A stretch of 64,000 nt of DNA from SIG452 sp045540295 (GCA_045540295.1 JAZQGY010000015.1:1-64000); one strand, 5' to 3'; positions 7,878-16,830 are shown, counted from the stretch's first letter. The notes: a model not told the origin generated them from the letters alone. Numbers and translations: made by a program.

Positions 7878-9050
7878 TTAGCCTTTGGGTAATTCCACGC
7901 GGGTTTCGTTGAAAATAATACGAACCACGATGGCAGCTGCTTCGCTTCGCTTAATCGGGTCAAAAGGATGGAAGCTCATGGTGGTGTCTCCCACGGCCAC
8001 GCCACGGTCATACAGCTCTAAAATTTCGATGGCGAAGGGAGTATTTTCATCCACGTCGGGAATATCGGTAATGGGAACTTCGTTAGGATAGAAGTTGGTG
8101 GCATCTGCACGGCAGAATAGATATGCCATCTGTGCACGGGTGATGGGAGCCTCCCAATCAAACATCATGCCTTCTTCTATTACATAATGTTCATAGCAAT
8201 AGTCCACATAGGGAGCATACCAGGGACCGGTGGTTTGTTTATCAATGGTCTGTCCGTTGAACATTGCAGCAATACTTGCCGCAATTTTGGCAGCTTCTCC
8301 GCAGGTCATGGTAGCATTGGGGTCAAAGGTTTCCGCACCTTTCCCGTTTAAAATGCCCACATTATATGCCACATCTACATACTGATTAAACCAATCGGCA
8401 TTTGTTACATCAGTGAAAGGATGTCCCAACAGTCCCGGATATCTGGTTTCGGCGTAACCGCAGCCAAGACAAACCGAAACAGGAAGCTGATAATCTCCTC
8501 GCTGCTCCACGGTATCTTCCGAAACCCAATGAATCAGCTCCACGGAAAAGTCCCAGTCTCCTTTCGCCTCATAGAAGGCATTGTGAAATGCTTCCACATC
8601 GGTGGTGCAATAAATATGCGCCGTAATATAGGGGGTATTGTAAAACGCTTTTTCGCCAAAAGCGGGAATAGAATCTCTGTCAAAGAAAAAGATTTCGGAT
8701 AAGTTTTCGCAGTTCATAAAGGCACTGTCACCAATTTCGGTAACTGTGGGTGCAAAATCTACAGAATCCAGATTAGAACCCTCAAAAGCGCTATTACCAA
8801 CGGTGGTTACACCCGGTTCCATATAAACACTTTCCAGTCCTAAATCAAAAAATGCTTTTTCGCCAATGGAGGTAACGGGAACCCCGTCCACCTCGGAAGG
8901 GATATATACAAAGCTTTCGCCAAAGTAGGAAGTGATTTCGCCTTGGGGAGTGATTTCAAACTCAATCGGTAAGTATTCCTCTGAAAACACACTGCCTGCC
9001 ATAGAAACCATTAAAATCACTGCAAGTATCAGGGAAAGAATTTTTTTCAT
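7878..9050 (-). CDS. Secreted BspA-type leucine-rich-repeat protein with SLH domains
   Basis: A 390-residue protein with an N-terminal signal peptide (MKKILSLILAVILMVSMAGS). Residues about 55-140 are BspA/LRR_5 repeats (VTSIGEKAFFDLGLESV, VTTVGNSAFEGSNL, VTEIGDSAFMNCENL). From about 205 to 385 there are three S-layer homology repeats, including FTDVTNADWFNQYVDVAYNV and FHPFDPIKRSEAAAIVVRI. SLH domains bind pyruvylated secondary wall polymers, so it should be anchored on the cell wall with the LRR part exposed, perhaps for adhesion. Confidence 0.88.
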   Translation of the reverse strand: MKKILSLILAVILMVSMAGSVFSEEYLPIEFEITPQGEITSYFGESFVYIPSEVDGVPVTSIGEKAFFDLGLESVYMEPGVTTVGNSAFEGSNLDSVDFAPTVTEIGDSAFMNCENLSEIFFFDRDSIPAFGEKAFYNTPYITAHIYCTTDVEAFHNAFYEAKGDWDFSVELIHWVSEDTVEQRGDYQLPVSVCLGCGYAETRYPGLLGHPFTDVTNADWFNQYVDVAYNVGILNGKGAETFDPNATMTCGEAAKIAASIAAMFNGQTIDKQTTGPWYAPYVDYCYEHYVIEEGMMFDWEAPITRAQMAYLFCRADATNFYPNEVPITDIPDVDENTPFAIEILELYDRGVAVGDTTMSFHPFDPIKRSEAAAIVVRIIFNETRVELPKG

Positions 9051-9130
9051 ATGAAAAACGCCTCCTTTTATTTGTTTGTTTTAAGAAACATCAAAATAAG
9101 GTCATAAAATCGAATCGTTATCAGGGTATG

Positions 9131-9160
9131 GGTCTGCCGCCGCAATATTGCGGCGGCAGA
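9131..9160 (-). terminator. Strong GC stem-loop after the gene at 9199
   Basis: TCTGCCGCCGC and GCGGCGGCAGA form an 11-bp perfect stem around AATATT. There is no clear T tract, so it may block 3' exonucleases or terminate inefficiently. Confidence 0.55.
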
Positions 9161-9198
9161 TTCAATCATTTCATTGTTAATCATCAATGAGAAAAATA

Positions 9199-9912
9199 TT
9201 AGTCGATTTTTTCGCAGGTAAAGTAGAAGCCGTTGTCTTCTGCGTCATAGTAGCTAGCTCTTAATTCGCCGTCTTCCATATCCCAGGTAAGGTCACATGC
9301 GCTTTCTTCCAGGTAGCCGAAGGTGTCCATCATAACCCATCTTTCTTCAGGATAGAAGTCGTCACCAATCATAATGTTTGCGGTGCCGTCTGCTAAAAAT
9401 TCCATAGTTAACGCATCCGCAGGAATCTGGTCGGAAACATCTTCATCCAATACATTCAATACTTCATAAGACTGCCAGGTACCAACCACTGCCTGGAGCT
9501 CTTCCGGCATAAACTGAGTAGGATCATAAGAGGTGTCCCCTTCTTTTACCATGTAAACATTAATGCCGAAATCCATAATATTTTCCAAATAAAGCACATT
9601 GTCGGTCAGAACAGCGGTATTGGTGATGTCTAAGGCGGGTTCTTTGAAGGTTAAGGTATCACCGGATACGGTGCCGGTTGCTTCTAATGTTTCTCCGTCA
9701 ATAGAAAGAGCAACTTTTCCGTTTTCTGCAACTTTCATAGTATATGCAGCAGCTTCTTCTGCAGTCATGGTGATGTCAAAAACATCACCGCCAACGCCAA
9801 CCCAGTCGCCGACAAACTTTTCATCCAGTTTGGTGGTTGCTTTGTTGCCGCCACAAGCAGCTAAAGATAATACCATCACCATTGCCAATAAGAGTGTAAG
9901 TAGTTTTTTCAT
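9199..9912 (-). CDS. Lipoprotein with two lipocalin-like units
   Basis: A 237-residue lipoprotein (signal peptide, lipobox SLAAC). Two similar halves begin KFVGDWVGVGG (about 32) and AVVGTWQSYEV (about 143), each followed by beta-strand-like alternation, which suggests an internal duplication of the small barrel seen in the 6045 and 14433 lipoproteins. It is acidic. No function can be assigned; envelope location is expected. Confidence 0.7.
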   Translation of the reverse strand: MKKLLTLLLAMVMVLSLAACGGNKATTKLDEKFVGDWVGVGGDVFDITMTAEEAAAYTMKVAENGKVALSIDGETLEATGTVSGDTLTFKEPALDITNTAVLTDNVLYLENIMDFGINVYMVKEGDTSYDPTQFMPEELQAVVGTWQSYEVLNVLDEDVSDQIPADALTMEFLADGTANIMIGDDFYPEERWVMMDTFGYLEESACDLTWDMEDGELRASYYDAEDNGFYFTCEKID

Positions 9913-9982
9913 GATTCTTTCTCCCTTTTTTCACAATTTGATTGTAACATATTTTTCTAAAAAAATCAATCAGTTTTTAGAA

Positions 9983-10414
9983 TTACTGGTTCACGCTTAA
10001 TCCTAAATTTGCAGAGGAGGACGCATACAGAGTCCAATTGCCGTCTTTTTCCTGAAAGATTGCTGCAAACCAAGCGGTGGAATCGTCGGATGCTTTCCAG
10101 ATATAGGTTCTCTGGTTTTGGTCTTCATTGTACTGATATTCGTTAGCATCCACACCGATATAGGCTTTGAAGTCACCGTAGGTTCTCGTATCATTGGAAT
10201 ATGCGAACATGGTGCCGCCTTCCAGATATTCTTCCGCAGTTTTCTTTAGCACTTCCACTGTAGCCATTTCTTCTCCCATGGTCTGAGCACCTTCCTTGGT
10301 TAAGTCAATTCCAAAGGAAGAGCCGTCTTCAGGAGCTTTGGTTGCCGGAGCGCCACAAGCCGCCAAAGACAGAGCCATTACAACAACTAACAATAATGCA
10401 ACTAATTTTTTCAT
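9983..10414 (-). CDS. Small lipoprotein, unknown function
   Basis: A 143-residue lipoprotein (MKKLVALLLVVVMALSLAACG). The mature part has no recognised domain; it contains EYLEGGTMFAYSNDTRTYGDFKAYIGVDANEY and a Trp/Phe-rich C-terminal half (IWKASDDSTAWFAAIFQEKDG) that looks like a ligand-binding beta-sheet. It sits between another lipoprotein gene and the TPM-domain gene. Confidence 0.65.
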   Translation of the reverse strand: MKKLVALLLVVVMALSLAACGAPATKAPEDGSSFGIDLTKEGAQTMGEEMATVEVLKKTAEEYLEGGTMFAYSNDTRTYGDFKAYIGVDANEYQYNEDQNQRTYIWKASDDSTAWFAAIFQEKDGNWTLYASSSANLGLSVNQ

Positions 10415-10460
10415 ACTGTTTCCTTCTTTCTAAAAAAATTAGTCTATTTTATTTTTTTCT

Positions 10461-11237
10461 TTAAAATGATCCGCCACCGCCACCGTGAGTCCTGCCGGAA
10501 GAGGAGGTGTGAGAGGAGGAGTTGGAGGAGGTTTCTTTTTTCACCCGGGTCACATGGCTATATAAGAAAATATCTCTTGCCATATCTAAGTGATAGCTTC
10601 CCGGTTTGATATAATTTTGGGCATAATCGTTTGTTACTGCCGTGTTCATTTTGGATAACTGAATCTTCATCATAATAAATGCCAAAATCAGCGGAATTCC
10701 AACGGCACAGCCTATCACAATGGCAACATATCCCCAGTCGGTTTCGTGGTAGGGAGTGCCATTTCTTGCCATAGAAAGCAATTCATCCGAAAGGTCAGCA
10801 AAAACTTTCATTGCCTGGTAATAGTCTTCGTTTTTTAAGTGAGGCTCTACTTCCCGTTTCAGATATTCAATGGCATCGTCATTGAAAGCGGTTCTGCCGT
10901 ATCCGTGGGTGGAAAAATGATACTCTCTTTCCACGGTAGAAATGTAGAACAAAATACCGTCATCATTGGGACCGACACCATATTCTAAATCATCATATAA
11001 ATCGTCTGCAGACGCTTCTGCAGTGCTGCTGTAAAATTCTTCGTCTAAAATAATTGCCACATCACAATCATACTGATTGCGAATCGTTTCCAACCTTTCG
11101 CAAAGTACCTCCCACTCTTCGTAGGTTAAAAGATCCGGCATATCAATCACCGGAGAAATTTCCTCGTCGGCAAAAGCAGAAGTACTTACAGTGAGGCACA
11201 TGAGTAAAACAAAGAGCACAGATAAAATTCGTTTCAT
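10461..11237 (-). CDS. TPM-domain membrane protein (YgcG/YdjH-like)
   Basis: A 258-residue protein with a signal peptide (cut near AFADEE), a TPM domain at about 35-160 (LTYEEWEVLCERLETIRNQYDCDVAIIL; GILFYISTVEREYHF), one transmembrane helix at about 168-190, and a Ser/Gly-rich tail ending HGGGGGSF. This layout matches YgcG and Bacillus YdjH. The domain is thought to act outside the membrane in membrane-protein quality control. It follows the YdjG-like gene by 12 bases. Confidence 0.85.
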   Translation of the reverse strand: MKRILSVLFVLLMCLTVSTSAFADEEISPVIDMPDLLTYEEWEVLCERLETIRNQYDCDVAIILDEEFYSSTAEASADDLYDDLEYGVGPNDDGILFYISTVEREYHFSTHGYGRTAFNDDAIEYLKREVEPHLKNEDYYQAMKVFADLSDELLSMARNGTPYHETDWGYVAIVIGCAVGIPLILAFIMMKIQLSKMNTAVTNDYAQNYIKPGSYHLDMARDIFLYSHVTRVKKETSSNSSSHTSSSGRTHGGGGGSF

Positions 11238-11249
11238 ATCCTCACCCCC

Positions 11250-12329
11250 CTACTTTAACATCAGATATGCAATCACTGCACAAACGGCAGCTGCAATGCC
11301 TGCAATTTTCCAAAAATATTTCCACTTTTTCTTTTTATCCACAGGATATTTTCCAACCACTTTTCCGGTCTGTCCATTGATAGCATACTGATAATTCTGA
11401 TCCTGATACTTAATGTTCAGCATCCACACAGGCAACAATGCATAGCGGGTTTTTCCGTCTGAGAAGCTGACATGAGTCTGGTCAGGGAACACGCTGGTAT
11501 AACCGACGGTGGTATCGCGGAAAGCGCTAACAGTGGAATTTTTTACCCGTTCGTTGGCACGGCTGATGCTATCCTCGTGAGACACATCGTATTTATCTGC
11601 CAGGTATCCGGAAAGATAAGCACCGTTAAATTCCACGGCATCGTTATAATCAAAAGGTTCCACCGCTTCCATATAGGCATCGTCTGCCTTTTTGGAACCG
11701 TCCACGGGGATGTTGGCAAAGCCCACGCCGCCCTGACGGAGCAGTTTATAGAAATCGGTTTTGGTGTAACGGTAGTTGGAATCGCTCCAGGTGGTTACAC
11801 GCTGTGCGTCGTAGGTCAGATAGGCATCGCAGTCACAGTCAAACATCCAGAACGGCACATACACCCCTGCCATTTCTTCAATTTTACGTTTGTCTCGGAA
11901 GCTGTCCGGCAAAAAAGGTGCTTTGTTGGCGGCTTCTTCAAATGCTGCCATTGCCGCTTTTTTATCCACTTTGAAGGGAATGATGTAGTCCGGGCGAAGG
12001 GTACCTTCAAACTGCCCTTTCACAATGGTAGACTGTCCGCAATAGGGGCAAACGGTTGCACCTAAAGTGTCATCCCCTGTAATCTCTGCACCGCAGGACT
12101 TACAAGAATAGTTTACCAGATTGATATTGCCGTCCGCTTCATAGTTTCTTGGTTCATAATGCTCCCAGTCGTATTTGGATTCCTTGGTTGCCCCTTCCAT
12201 TCCCTCATTCATCTGACGAATGGAGTCTAAGGAAAAGGAATTGTCACAGGAATCACAGTGCAGTTCTTCCCCTAAAAAAACCAGGGGTGCTCCACAGCAT
12301 GGACATTTATAACTGTTCATGGTATCCAT
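11250..12329 (-). CDS. YdjG-like zinc-ribbon membrane protein
   Basis: A 359-residue protein; the start ATG has AGGAGG at good spacing. Two zinc ribbons lie near the N-terminus (CPCCG/CDSCD at 9-30, CKSCG/CPYCG at about 75-98). A long mixed domain with FWMFDCDCDAYLTYD and LLPVWMLNIKYQDQ follows, and a single C-terminal transmembrane helix (about 335-357) makes it tail-anchored. This matches Bacillus YdjG, the partner of the TPM protein encoded next, and supports a membrane-stress role with the SPFH protein at 6505. Confidence 0.8.
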   Translation of the reverse strand: MDTMNSYKCPCCGAPLVFLGEELHCDSCDNSFSLDSIRQMNEGMEGATKESKYDWEHYEPRNYEADGNINLVNYSCKSCGAEITGDDTLGATVCPYCGQSTIVKGQFEGTLRPDYIIPFKVDKKAAMAAFEEAANKAPFLPDSFRDKRKIEEMAGVYVPFWMFDCDCDAYLTYDAQRVTTWSDSNYRYTKTDFYKLLRQGGVGFANIPVDGSKKADDAYMEAVEPFDYNDAVEFNGAYLSGYLADKYDVSHEDSISRANERVKNSTVSAFRDTTVGYTSVFPDQTHVSFSDGKTRYALLPVWMLNIKYQDQNYQYAINGQTGKVVGKYPVDKKKKWKYFWKIAGIAAAVCAVIAYLMLK

Positions 12330-12469
12330 AGTCGGTTCCTCCTACCGGTTTTGTTTCTTCGCTTTTTGATTTGCTTCCTACGGAAGCAAAATACTGTTGT
12401 ATTAATTGTATGTTAGCATAATTTTTCCCGTTTGTCGCCACACTTTTGATGAAATTGGTGTGGGATTTT

Positions 12470-12492
12470 ACACTTTTTTCCAAAAAAGTGTG
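12470..12492 (-). terminator. Terminator-like hairpin after the TIGR04076-type gene
   Basis: ACACTTTTTT and AAAAAAGTGT form a stem with a 2-4 base loop downstream of the stop at 12514. The stem is AT-rich, so the call is tentative. Confidence 0.45.
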
Positions 12493-12513
12493 GGGAAAAG
12501 TGTGGGATGCACC

Positions 12514-12831
12514 CTATTCTACCACTTCAATATAGAAGCTGACAGGACGAAATCCGTCATTACAGGAAATCATGGCAGACTTCGGATTTTTTATCCAGCC
12601 GTCATAGAAATTCCCCCCGCCACGGGCTAATTCCTTTACAAAGAATTCCATACTTTCCCAGGCACTCTGACAAAGATTTTCCGGTTTTTTGGCATCATAG
12701 GAGAAAAACACATCTCCCACCTTGATATCGCAGGTATGCTCTATGGGATTTTCATACTGCGCCATCAAATCCGTGTACTCGGTTTGTTTAACCGCCGTAA
12801 TTTTACAAGTTTTTAAGGCTTTATCCTGCAT
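12514..12831 (-). CDS. TIGR04076-like small cysteine-containing protein
   Basis: I place the start at MQDKALKTCKITAVKQTEY because GAGGGAG lies 6 bases upstream; a longer frame only shadows the upstream gene. The 105-residue product has the TIGR04076-type pattern: CKITAVKQTEYTDLMAQY, HTCDIKVGDVF, and a C-terminal MISCNDGFRPVSFYIE. Members are conserved in anaerobes with no known function; the paired Cys may bind metal. It overlaps the 3' end of the DUF3298 gene by 11 bases, so translation is probably coupled. Confidence 0.75.
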   Translation of the reverse strand: MQDKALKTCKITAVKQTEYTDLMAQYENPIEHTCDIKVGDVFFSYDAKKPENLCQSAWESMEFFVKELARGGGNFYDGWIKNPKSAMISCNDGFRPVSFYIEVVE

Positions 12832-14365
12832 ACATAACTCCCTCAAACATCTCTTCCATACGGTAACCGTCCACCGTGGGCAGATGGTCATCAAATACCA
12901 CTTCTTTGCGACAGAGTGTGCCATCTTCCAATAACAGCCAGATATAGCGGTCATTGTCGGTGGCGTAATAGGTCACCTGTTCCCCTTCGGCTACAGTTAC
13001 AGTGCCTTTTGCAGAATGGGTTTTCTTATCATATAGCTCTGCACTAAAATCATGAAGCACCGTAAAAACAAAACGGGCTTCATCCGGAAACTGATAAAAA
13101 GGGTCATCAGATACGGCAACGCCGTGGGTTTCCACACGATATTCCCGATAGCCGGTCACGGTACTTGCCATTTGAGTGCGAACACTCATCCAAAAAGAAT
13201 CGGGATTGGTCAGCACATCGGAAACAAAATACATATCTTCTGCGTTGTGATAGTGATACCTCATACCGCCATCCATTACACCGGTATGTTCCACATCTTC
13301 ACCCAAACGGTAGCAATGGGTTTCGGTGTAGTCATTTTCCATGGTATTCTGCGCATAAAGATAGTATTCCCCTTCACTGGTTTTTAAGAAGGTGACCACG
13401 GTATCAAAGGCGTAAATTTCAAAGTCATAGTCGGTACCGTTTAAGGTAACGGTCAAGGTTTCAGCTGCACCGTCATACAAACCGAAGGTATTCCATGAGA
13501 TGCTATCTGCTTTACCGTCATTTGTCACATCGTCATAGAAATTGCAATCTTTTGGAAGCTGCACACCATAGGAAACAGGAACCATCTGATATTCTTCTTT
13601 CACAAGGTCGGGATATTCCGAAAAAGTCAGTGTTACCTGCTGACAGCCGTAGGCATAGGCAGCAAGGTCATAAGGATTAAAATAGAAGGTGATACCGTTA
13701 TAATCCAATGTCCAGGAAATCACATCTTCTGCTTCAATCCAATCATCAAGGTTGGCTTCTCCATCCCAGATTTCGTCGGGATGGGCTTCCGAAAGCTCTG
13801 CCCAAATCAAATCAGAAAGTCCGTCTTTTTTGGTTACCACATCAGACAGAGTCAGCAATTCTCCGGTGGCAACATCATAGCTTTCACCCCAAAAATAAGG
13901 AAAACCGTGTGCGCCTCCGGTGTATGTATAGCCGTTATGCAGAATGCTTAACACCTTGGTGTCTGCACGGCGGACAAATGCCTGCTCCGTAGATTCATAG
14001 GGGTAAAAATAGTCGGAATTTTCCGAAAAATTCTGTTTGGCATCCTCTTTATTGAGATTTAAAAAATCCAACTTATTGGTACGCTTGCCTTCATAGAGTT
14101 CTTCCAGCATTAAATTCATTCTCTGATAAGCTTCTTCGCCATCCCCGGCTATATGGATATAGGGATAGCCCACCTTTACACAAGGAAGATAGCTTCCGTC
14201 TCCGTATTCCCAGATTTCACCGTATCCGCTGACAAGTTGCAGGGTTTCGGTATGCCCCGGGCGGGAAGGTGGCTGGGTGGTTGGCTCTTTTGAAGGCTGA
14301 GACCCACAGGAAGAGAATCCCATCAGTATCACCACACATAATAAAAGGGAAACCAGTTTTTTCAT
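12821..14365 (-). CDS. DUF3298 (RsiV-like) domain lipoprotein
   Basis: The start is set at MKKLVSLLLCVV because AAGGAG lies 7 bases upstream; the 514-residue product has a lipobox (FSSC) and a Pro/Thr-rich spacer. Residues about 50-250 contain the DUF4163/DUF3298 pattern, including NGYTYTGGAHGFPYFWGESYDVATGELLTL, also found in RsiV and PdaC. The C-terminal half is unfamiliar, with HNAEDMYFVSDVL and a final beta-rich SH3-like stretch. It is extracytoplasmic and probably envelope-related. No sigma factor gene is adjacent. Confidence 0.75.
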   Translation of the reverse strand: MKKLVSLLLCVVILMGFSSCGSQPSKEPTTQPPSRPGHTETLQLVSGYGEIWEYGDGSYLPCVKVGYPYIHIAGDGEEAYQRMNLMLEELYEGKRTNKLDFLNLNKEDAKQNFSENSDYFYPYESTEQAFVRRADTKVLSILHNGYTYTGGAHGFPYFWGESYDVATGELLTLSDVVTKKDGLSDLIWAELSEAHPDEIWDGEANLDDWIEAEDVISWTLDYNGITFYFNPYDLAAYAYGCQQVTLTFSEYPDLVKEEYQMVPVSYGVQLPKDCNFYDDVTNDGKADSISWNTFGLYDGAAETLTVTLNGTDYDFEIYAFDTVVTFLKTSEGEYYLYAQNTMENDYTETHCYRLGEDVEHTGVMDGGMRYHYHNAEDMYFVSDVLTNPDSFWMSVRTQMASTVTGYREYRVETHGVAVSDDPFYQFPDEARFVFTVLHDFSAELYDKKTHSAKGTVTVAEGEQVTYYATDNDRYIWLLLEDGTLCRKEVVFDDHLPTVDGYRMEEMFEGVMYAG

Positions 14366-14388
14366 AAGCATTCTCCTTATTTTAAAAA

Positions 14389-14418
14389 AAGCCCGAACCA
14401 TGGATTATGATTCGGGCT
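14389..14418 (-). terminator. Terminator of the 14433 lipoprotein gene
   Basis: AGCCCGAA and TTCGGGCT with CAT/ATG extensions form a stem; the minus strand then has a run of seven T. It separates the lipoprotein gene from the DUF3298 gene. Confidence 0.85.
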
Positions 14419-14432
14419 CATTTGGCTTTTGA

Positions 14433-14807
14433 TTACTGTTTTTGGAAGGTCATTTCAGAAGTGCCTTCAATTGCAACCAGGGTATCCCCCTTCACGGTCA
14501 GAACCAGCGGATCAGCAGGTCCTTCACCAACTGCAGTAAAGGTAACAGTGTCGCCTTCCTGAGCCCAGGTGATTTCAATGTCCATACCGCCGTTTCCGTA
14601 AACACCGGTACCGTCTTCATTTAAAGTAAACTGTAATTCAGCAAACATTTCAAGGTCCAGTTCTTCGCCGTTGTCGGAAGCACCAACTAAAACGTAAGAA
14701 CCTACAATAGATGTGTCTGCAGGAGTTGCTGATTGTTTGTTATTCTGGCAAGCTGCTAAGGTAAACACCATCAGAACTGCCAATAGGAGCGCGGTTAACT
14801 TTTTCAT
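14433..14807 (-). CDS. Small lipocalin-like lipoprotein
   Basis: I start at MKKLTALLLAVLMVFTLAAC, which has GGAGG 9 bases upstream. The 124-residue lipoprotein (lipobox TLAAC) begins its mature part with IVGSYVLVGASDNGEEL and shows the DGTGVYGNG turn also seen in the 6045 lipoprotein (DGTGSYYF). It is likely a paralogue of that protein and of the 9199 gene. It is exported; function is unknown. Confidence 0.7.
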   Translation of the reverse strand: MKKLTALLLAVLMVFTLAACQNNKQSATPADTSIVGSYVLVGASDNGEELDLEMFAELQFTLNEDGTGVYGNGGMDIEITWAQEGDTVTFTAVGEGPADPLVLTVKGDTLVAIEGTSEMTFQKQ

Positions 14808-14903
14808 GTGTTTCATCCTCCAAGATTTTTGTGTGAGTCTTTTCCTCATCATTATAATCCATTCCCTAAAAAAAAGCAAGTATTTTTCAAATTTTGTCGC
14901 ATT

Positions 14904-15290
14904 TTAATGGCAACCGTGATTACCGCAGGTATGTCCGCTGCAGGAATGTCCTTCTCCGTGATGATTACAGGTTACGTTGGGATTAAACGCAAGGCTTTCG
15001 CTAAGATATGCCGCTACTGCCTGATCGCAGTCTCCCTTAACACCGCCGAAGAATCGGATACCTGCACTCGTCAGCGCATTCTGTGCGCCTCCACCGATTC
15101 CGCCACAGATTACTACACTAACACCGAGGTCTTTTAAAAACCCGGACAGTGCCCCGTGTCCGTTTCCGTTGGTGGAAACCACTTGGGAAGAAATCACCTG
15201 TCCGTTTTCAATTTCATAAATTTTAAACGTTTCGGTGTGCCCGAAATGCTGGAACACCTGATTGTTTTCGTAAGTAACTGCAAGTTTCAT
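14904..15290 (-). CDS. NifB/NifX-type (dinitrogenase iron-molybdenum cofactor) family protein
   Basis: A 128-residue protein with the NifX/NafY-like fold: KLAVTYENNQVFQHFGHTETFKIYEIE, VVICGGIGGGAQNAL, and YLSESL. The tail is rich in His and Cys (CNHHGEGHSCSGHTCGNHGCH is split by Gly and could bind metals). In genomes without nitrogenase, such proteins are thought to bind Fe-S or metal cofactors. No nif gene is present here. It diverges from the PAP2 gene across a 125-base spacer with two facing promoters. Confidence 0.85.
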   Translation of the reverse strand: MKLAVTYENNQVFQHFGHTETFKIYEIENGQVISSQVVSTNGNGHGALSGFLKDLGVSVVICGGIGGGAQNALTSAGIRFFGGVKGDCDQAVAAYLSESLAFNPNVTCNHHGEGHSCSGHTCGNHGCH

Positions 15291-15328
15291 AGTAAAAATC
15301 CTTCTTTCTATTTATCTTTGATGATTTG

Positions 15329-15357
15329 ATTATAACACAGAATTCAATAAATGTAAA
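15329..15357 (-). promoter_or_regulatory. Sigma-A type promoter of the NifX-like gene
   Basis: On the minus strand TTTACA and TATAAT are separated by 17 bases, about 40 bases upstream of the start codon. Confidence 0.65.
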
Positions 15358-15367
15358 GAGATTTCTC

Positions 15368-15396
15368 TTGCATTTTAAGCTTCGTTATGCTACAAT
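15368..15396 (+). promoter_or_regulatory. Sigma-A type promoter of the PAP2-nitroreductase operon
   Basis: TTGCAT and TACAAT are separated by 17 bases, ending 19 bases before the PAP2 start codon. It runs back to back with the NifX-like promoter. Confidence 0.65.
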
Positions 15397-15415
15397 AAAC
15401 CAAAGAGGTGAAGCC

Positions 15416-16288
15416 ATGTTAACCGGTGAAATTTCGATATTAAATTGGCTGGAAAGCCTGCGAACACCAACCTTGAATACCATTATGGAAGCAGTTTCCT
15501 TTTTGGGAGAAGACACGGTGTTAATCGTGTTGATTTCCATTTTATATTTTATGTTTCAAAAAGAATCTGCCTATCGAATTTGTTTTGTAACCGTCTGTTC
15601 TTTGGGATTAAACGGAATTGTAAAGAATATTTTTAAAATTCCACGTCCCTTTGCCACGGGGCAAGTGACCTGTGTCCGACCGGAAACGGCAACGGGATAT
15701 TCCCTCCCCAGCGGTCACACGCAGAATTTTGCCACCTGGACCATTGCTGTTGCCAAAATTCTGAAAAAGCCGTGGGTTTGGTGTGTGGTGCTGGTTTTAT
15801 CCGCTTTGATGGGCTTTTCCAGAATGTACTTAGGGGCACACTATCCTTCTGATGTGGCGATTGGCCTTCTGCTTGGAATTTTGGTGGGAGTATTCGGAAG
15901 TATTTTGTATGAAAAAGCAAAAAATCAAAAAAAACTATTGTTACCCGTATTGTTGGGAATGGTTGCCTTTGCTCTGCTTTTTTTGGGAACTCCCGACCCC
16001 CACTATGCCGACTATTTTAAATGCGTAGGTCTGATGGGTGGACTGACAGTTTCCTCTGTTTTAGACAGTCATTACGGCACAATGACTTATGACGTTCCCT
16101 TTTATAAGAAACTGATTCGGGTAGTGGTAGCATTAGTTCTTGCCTTACTGTTAAAAAAAGGAACGGAGCTGATTGCTTTCCCAAACAATCTGTCTTTGTC
16201 TCTCATCTGGGACTGTATCCGGCATTGGATTCTCATCACGCTGGTGTTTGGCGTATATCCCCTGTTATTACCGAAAATCAAATGTTAA
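15416..16288 (+). CDS. PAP2-family integral membrane phosphatase
   Basis: The start is the ATG after AGAGGTG (MLTGEISILNW), giving 290 residues. The PAP2 signature is intact: KIPRP (motif 1), LPSGHTQNFATW (motif 2), and SRMYLGAHYPSDV (motif 3) with the catalytic His pair and Asp. About eight helices are present; the C-terminal extension (about 170-290) carries extra helices typical of bacterial phosphatase/DUF-type PAP2 proteins. Likely substrates are lipid phosphates. The nitroreductase gene follows 11 bases later. Confidence 0.88.
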   Translation: MLTGEISILNWLESLRTPTLNTIMEAVSFLGEDTVLIVLISILYFMFQKESAYRICFVTVCSLGLNGIVKNIFKIPRPFATGQVTCVRPETATGYSLPSGHTQNFATWTIAVAKILKKPWVWCVVLVLSALMGFSRMYLGAHYPSDVAIGLLLGILVGVFGSILYEKAKNQKKLLLPVLLGMVAFALLFLGTPDPHYADYFKCVGLMGGLTVSSVLDSHYGTMTYDVPFYKKLIRVVVALVLALLLKKGTELIAFPNNLSLSLIWDCIRHWILITLVFGVYPLLLPKIKC

Positions 16289-16299
16289 GGAGAATCATG

Positions 16300-16827
16300 A
16301 TGAACGAAATGAATTTTTACGAATTGGCAAAAAACCGTTACTCGGTGAGAAATTTTAAGCAAACGAAAGTTTCCAAAGAAATTATCGACAAAATTTTAGC
16401 CTATGGGCATATTGCTCCCACAGGTTGTAATATTCAACCTCAGAGAATTTTGGTGCTGGATTCCGATGAGAACATGATGAAACTGCAAAACTGCACCAAA
16501 TGTCATTTTGATGCACCGTTAGCCATGTTAATCTGCTATCATAAAGAAGAAGGCTGGACCCGTCGGTATGACGGTGCCAAATCCGCCCCCGTGGACTGTG
16601 CCATTGTGACCACCCACCTGATGCTGGGTGCCTGGGAATTAGGCATTGGCTCCTGTTGGGTAATGAGCTTTGACCCTGCAGCAATGAGAGAGGCCTATCA
16701 AATTCCCGATGAATTGGAACCTGTGGCCCTTTTGGTGATGGGTTATCCCGCTGAGGACAGCGTTCCCAATCCCCGCCACGAACAAGTGCGTCCCACGGAG
16801 GAAATTGTCAGCTACAATCAGTTTTAA
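16300..16827 (+). CDS. Nitroreductase-family flavoprotein
   Basis: AAGGAG lies 7 bases before the second of two adjacent ATGs, which I use as the start (175 residues). The protein has the nitroreductase FMN fold: NRYSVRNFKQTK near the N-terminus for FMN phosphate contact, HIAPTGCNIQPQR, and a C-terminal LLVMGYPAED. Members reduce nitro, quinone or flavin substrates with NAD(P)H as homodimers. It is the second gene of the PAP2 operon; the physiological substrate is unknown. Confidence 0.88.
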   Translation: MNEMNFYELAKNRYSVRNFKQTKVSKEIIDKILAYGHIAPTGCNIQPQRILVLDSDENMMKLQNCTKCHFDAPLAMLICYHKEEGWTRRYDGAKSAPVDCAIVTTHLMLGAWELGIGSCWVMSFDPAAMREAYQIPDELEPVALLVMGYPAEDSVPNPRHEQVRPTEEIVSYNQF

Positions 16828-16830
16828 GGC

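Noticed and set aside
11472..12065. 197-residue open frame on the plus strand
   Set aside because: It is the antisense shadow of the YdjG-like gene, Cys/Phe/His-rich without a family or ribosome site.
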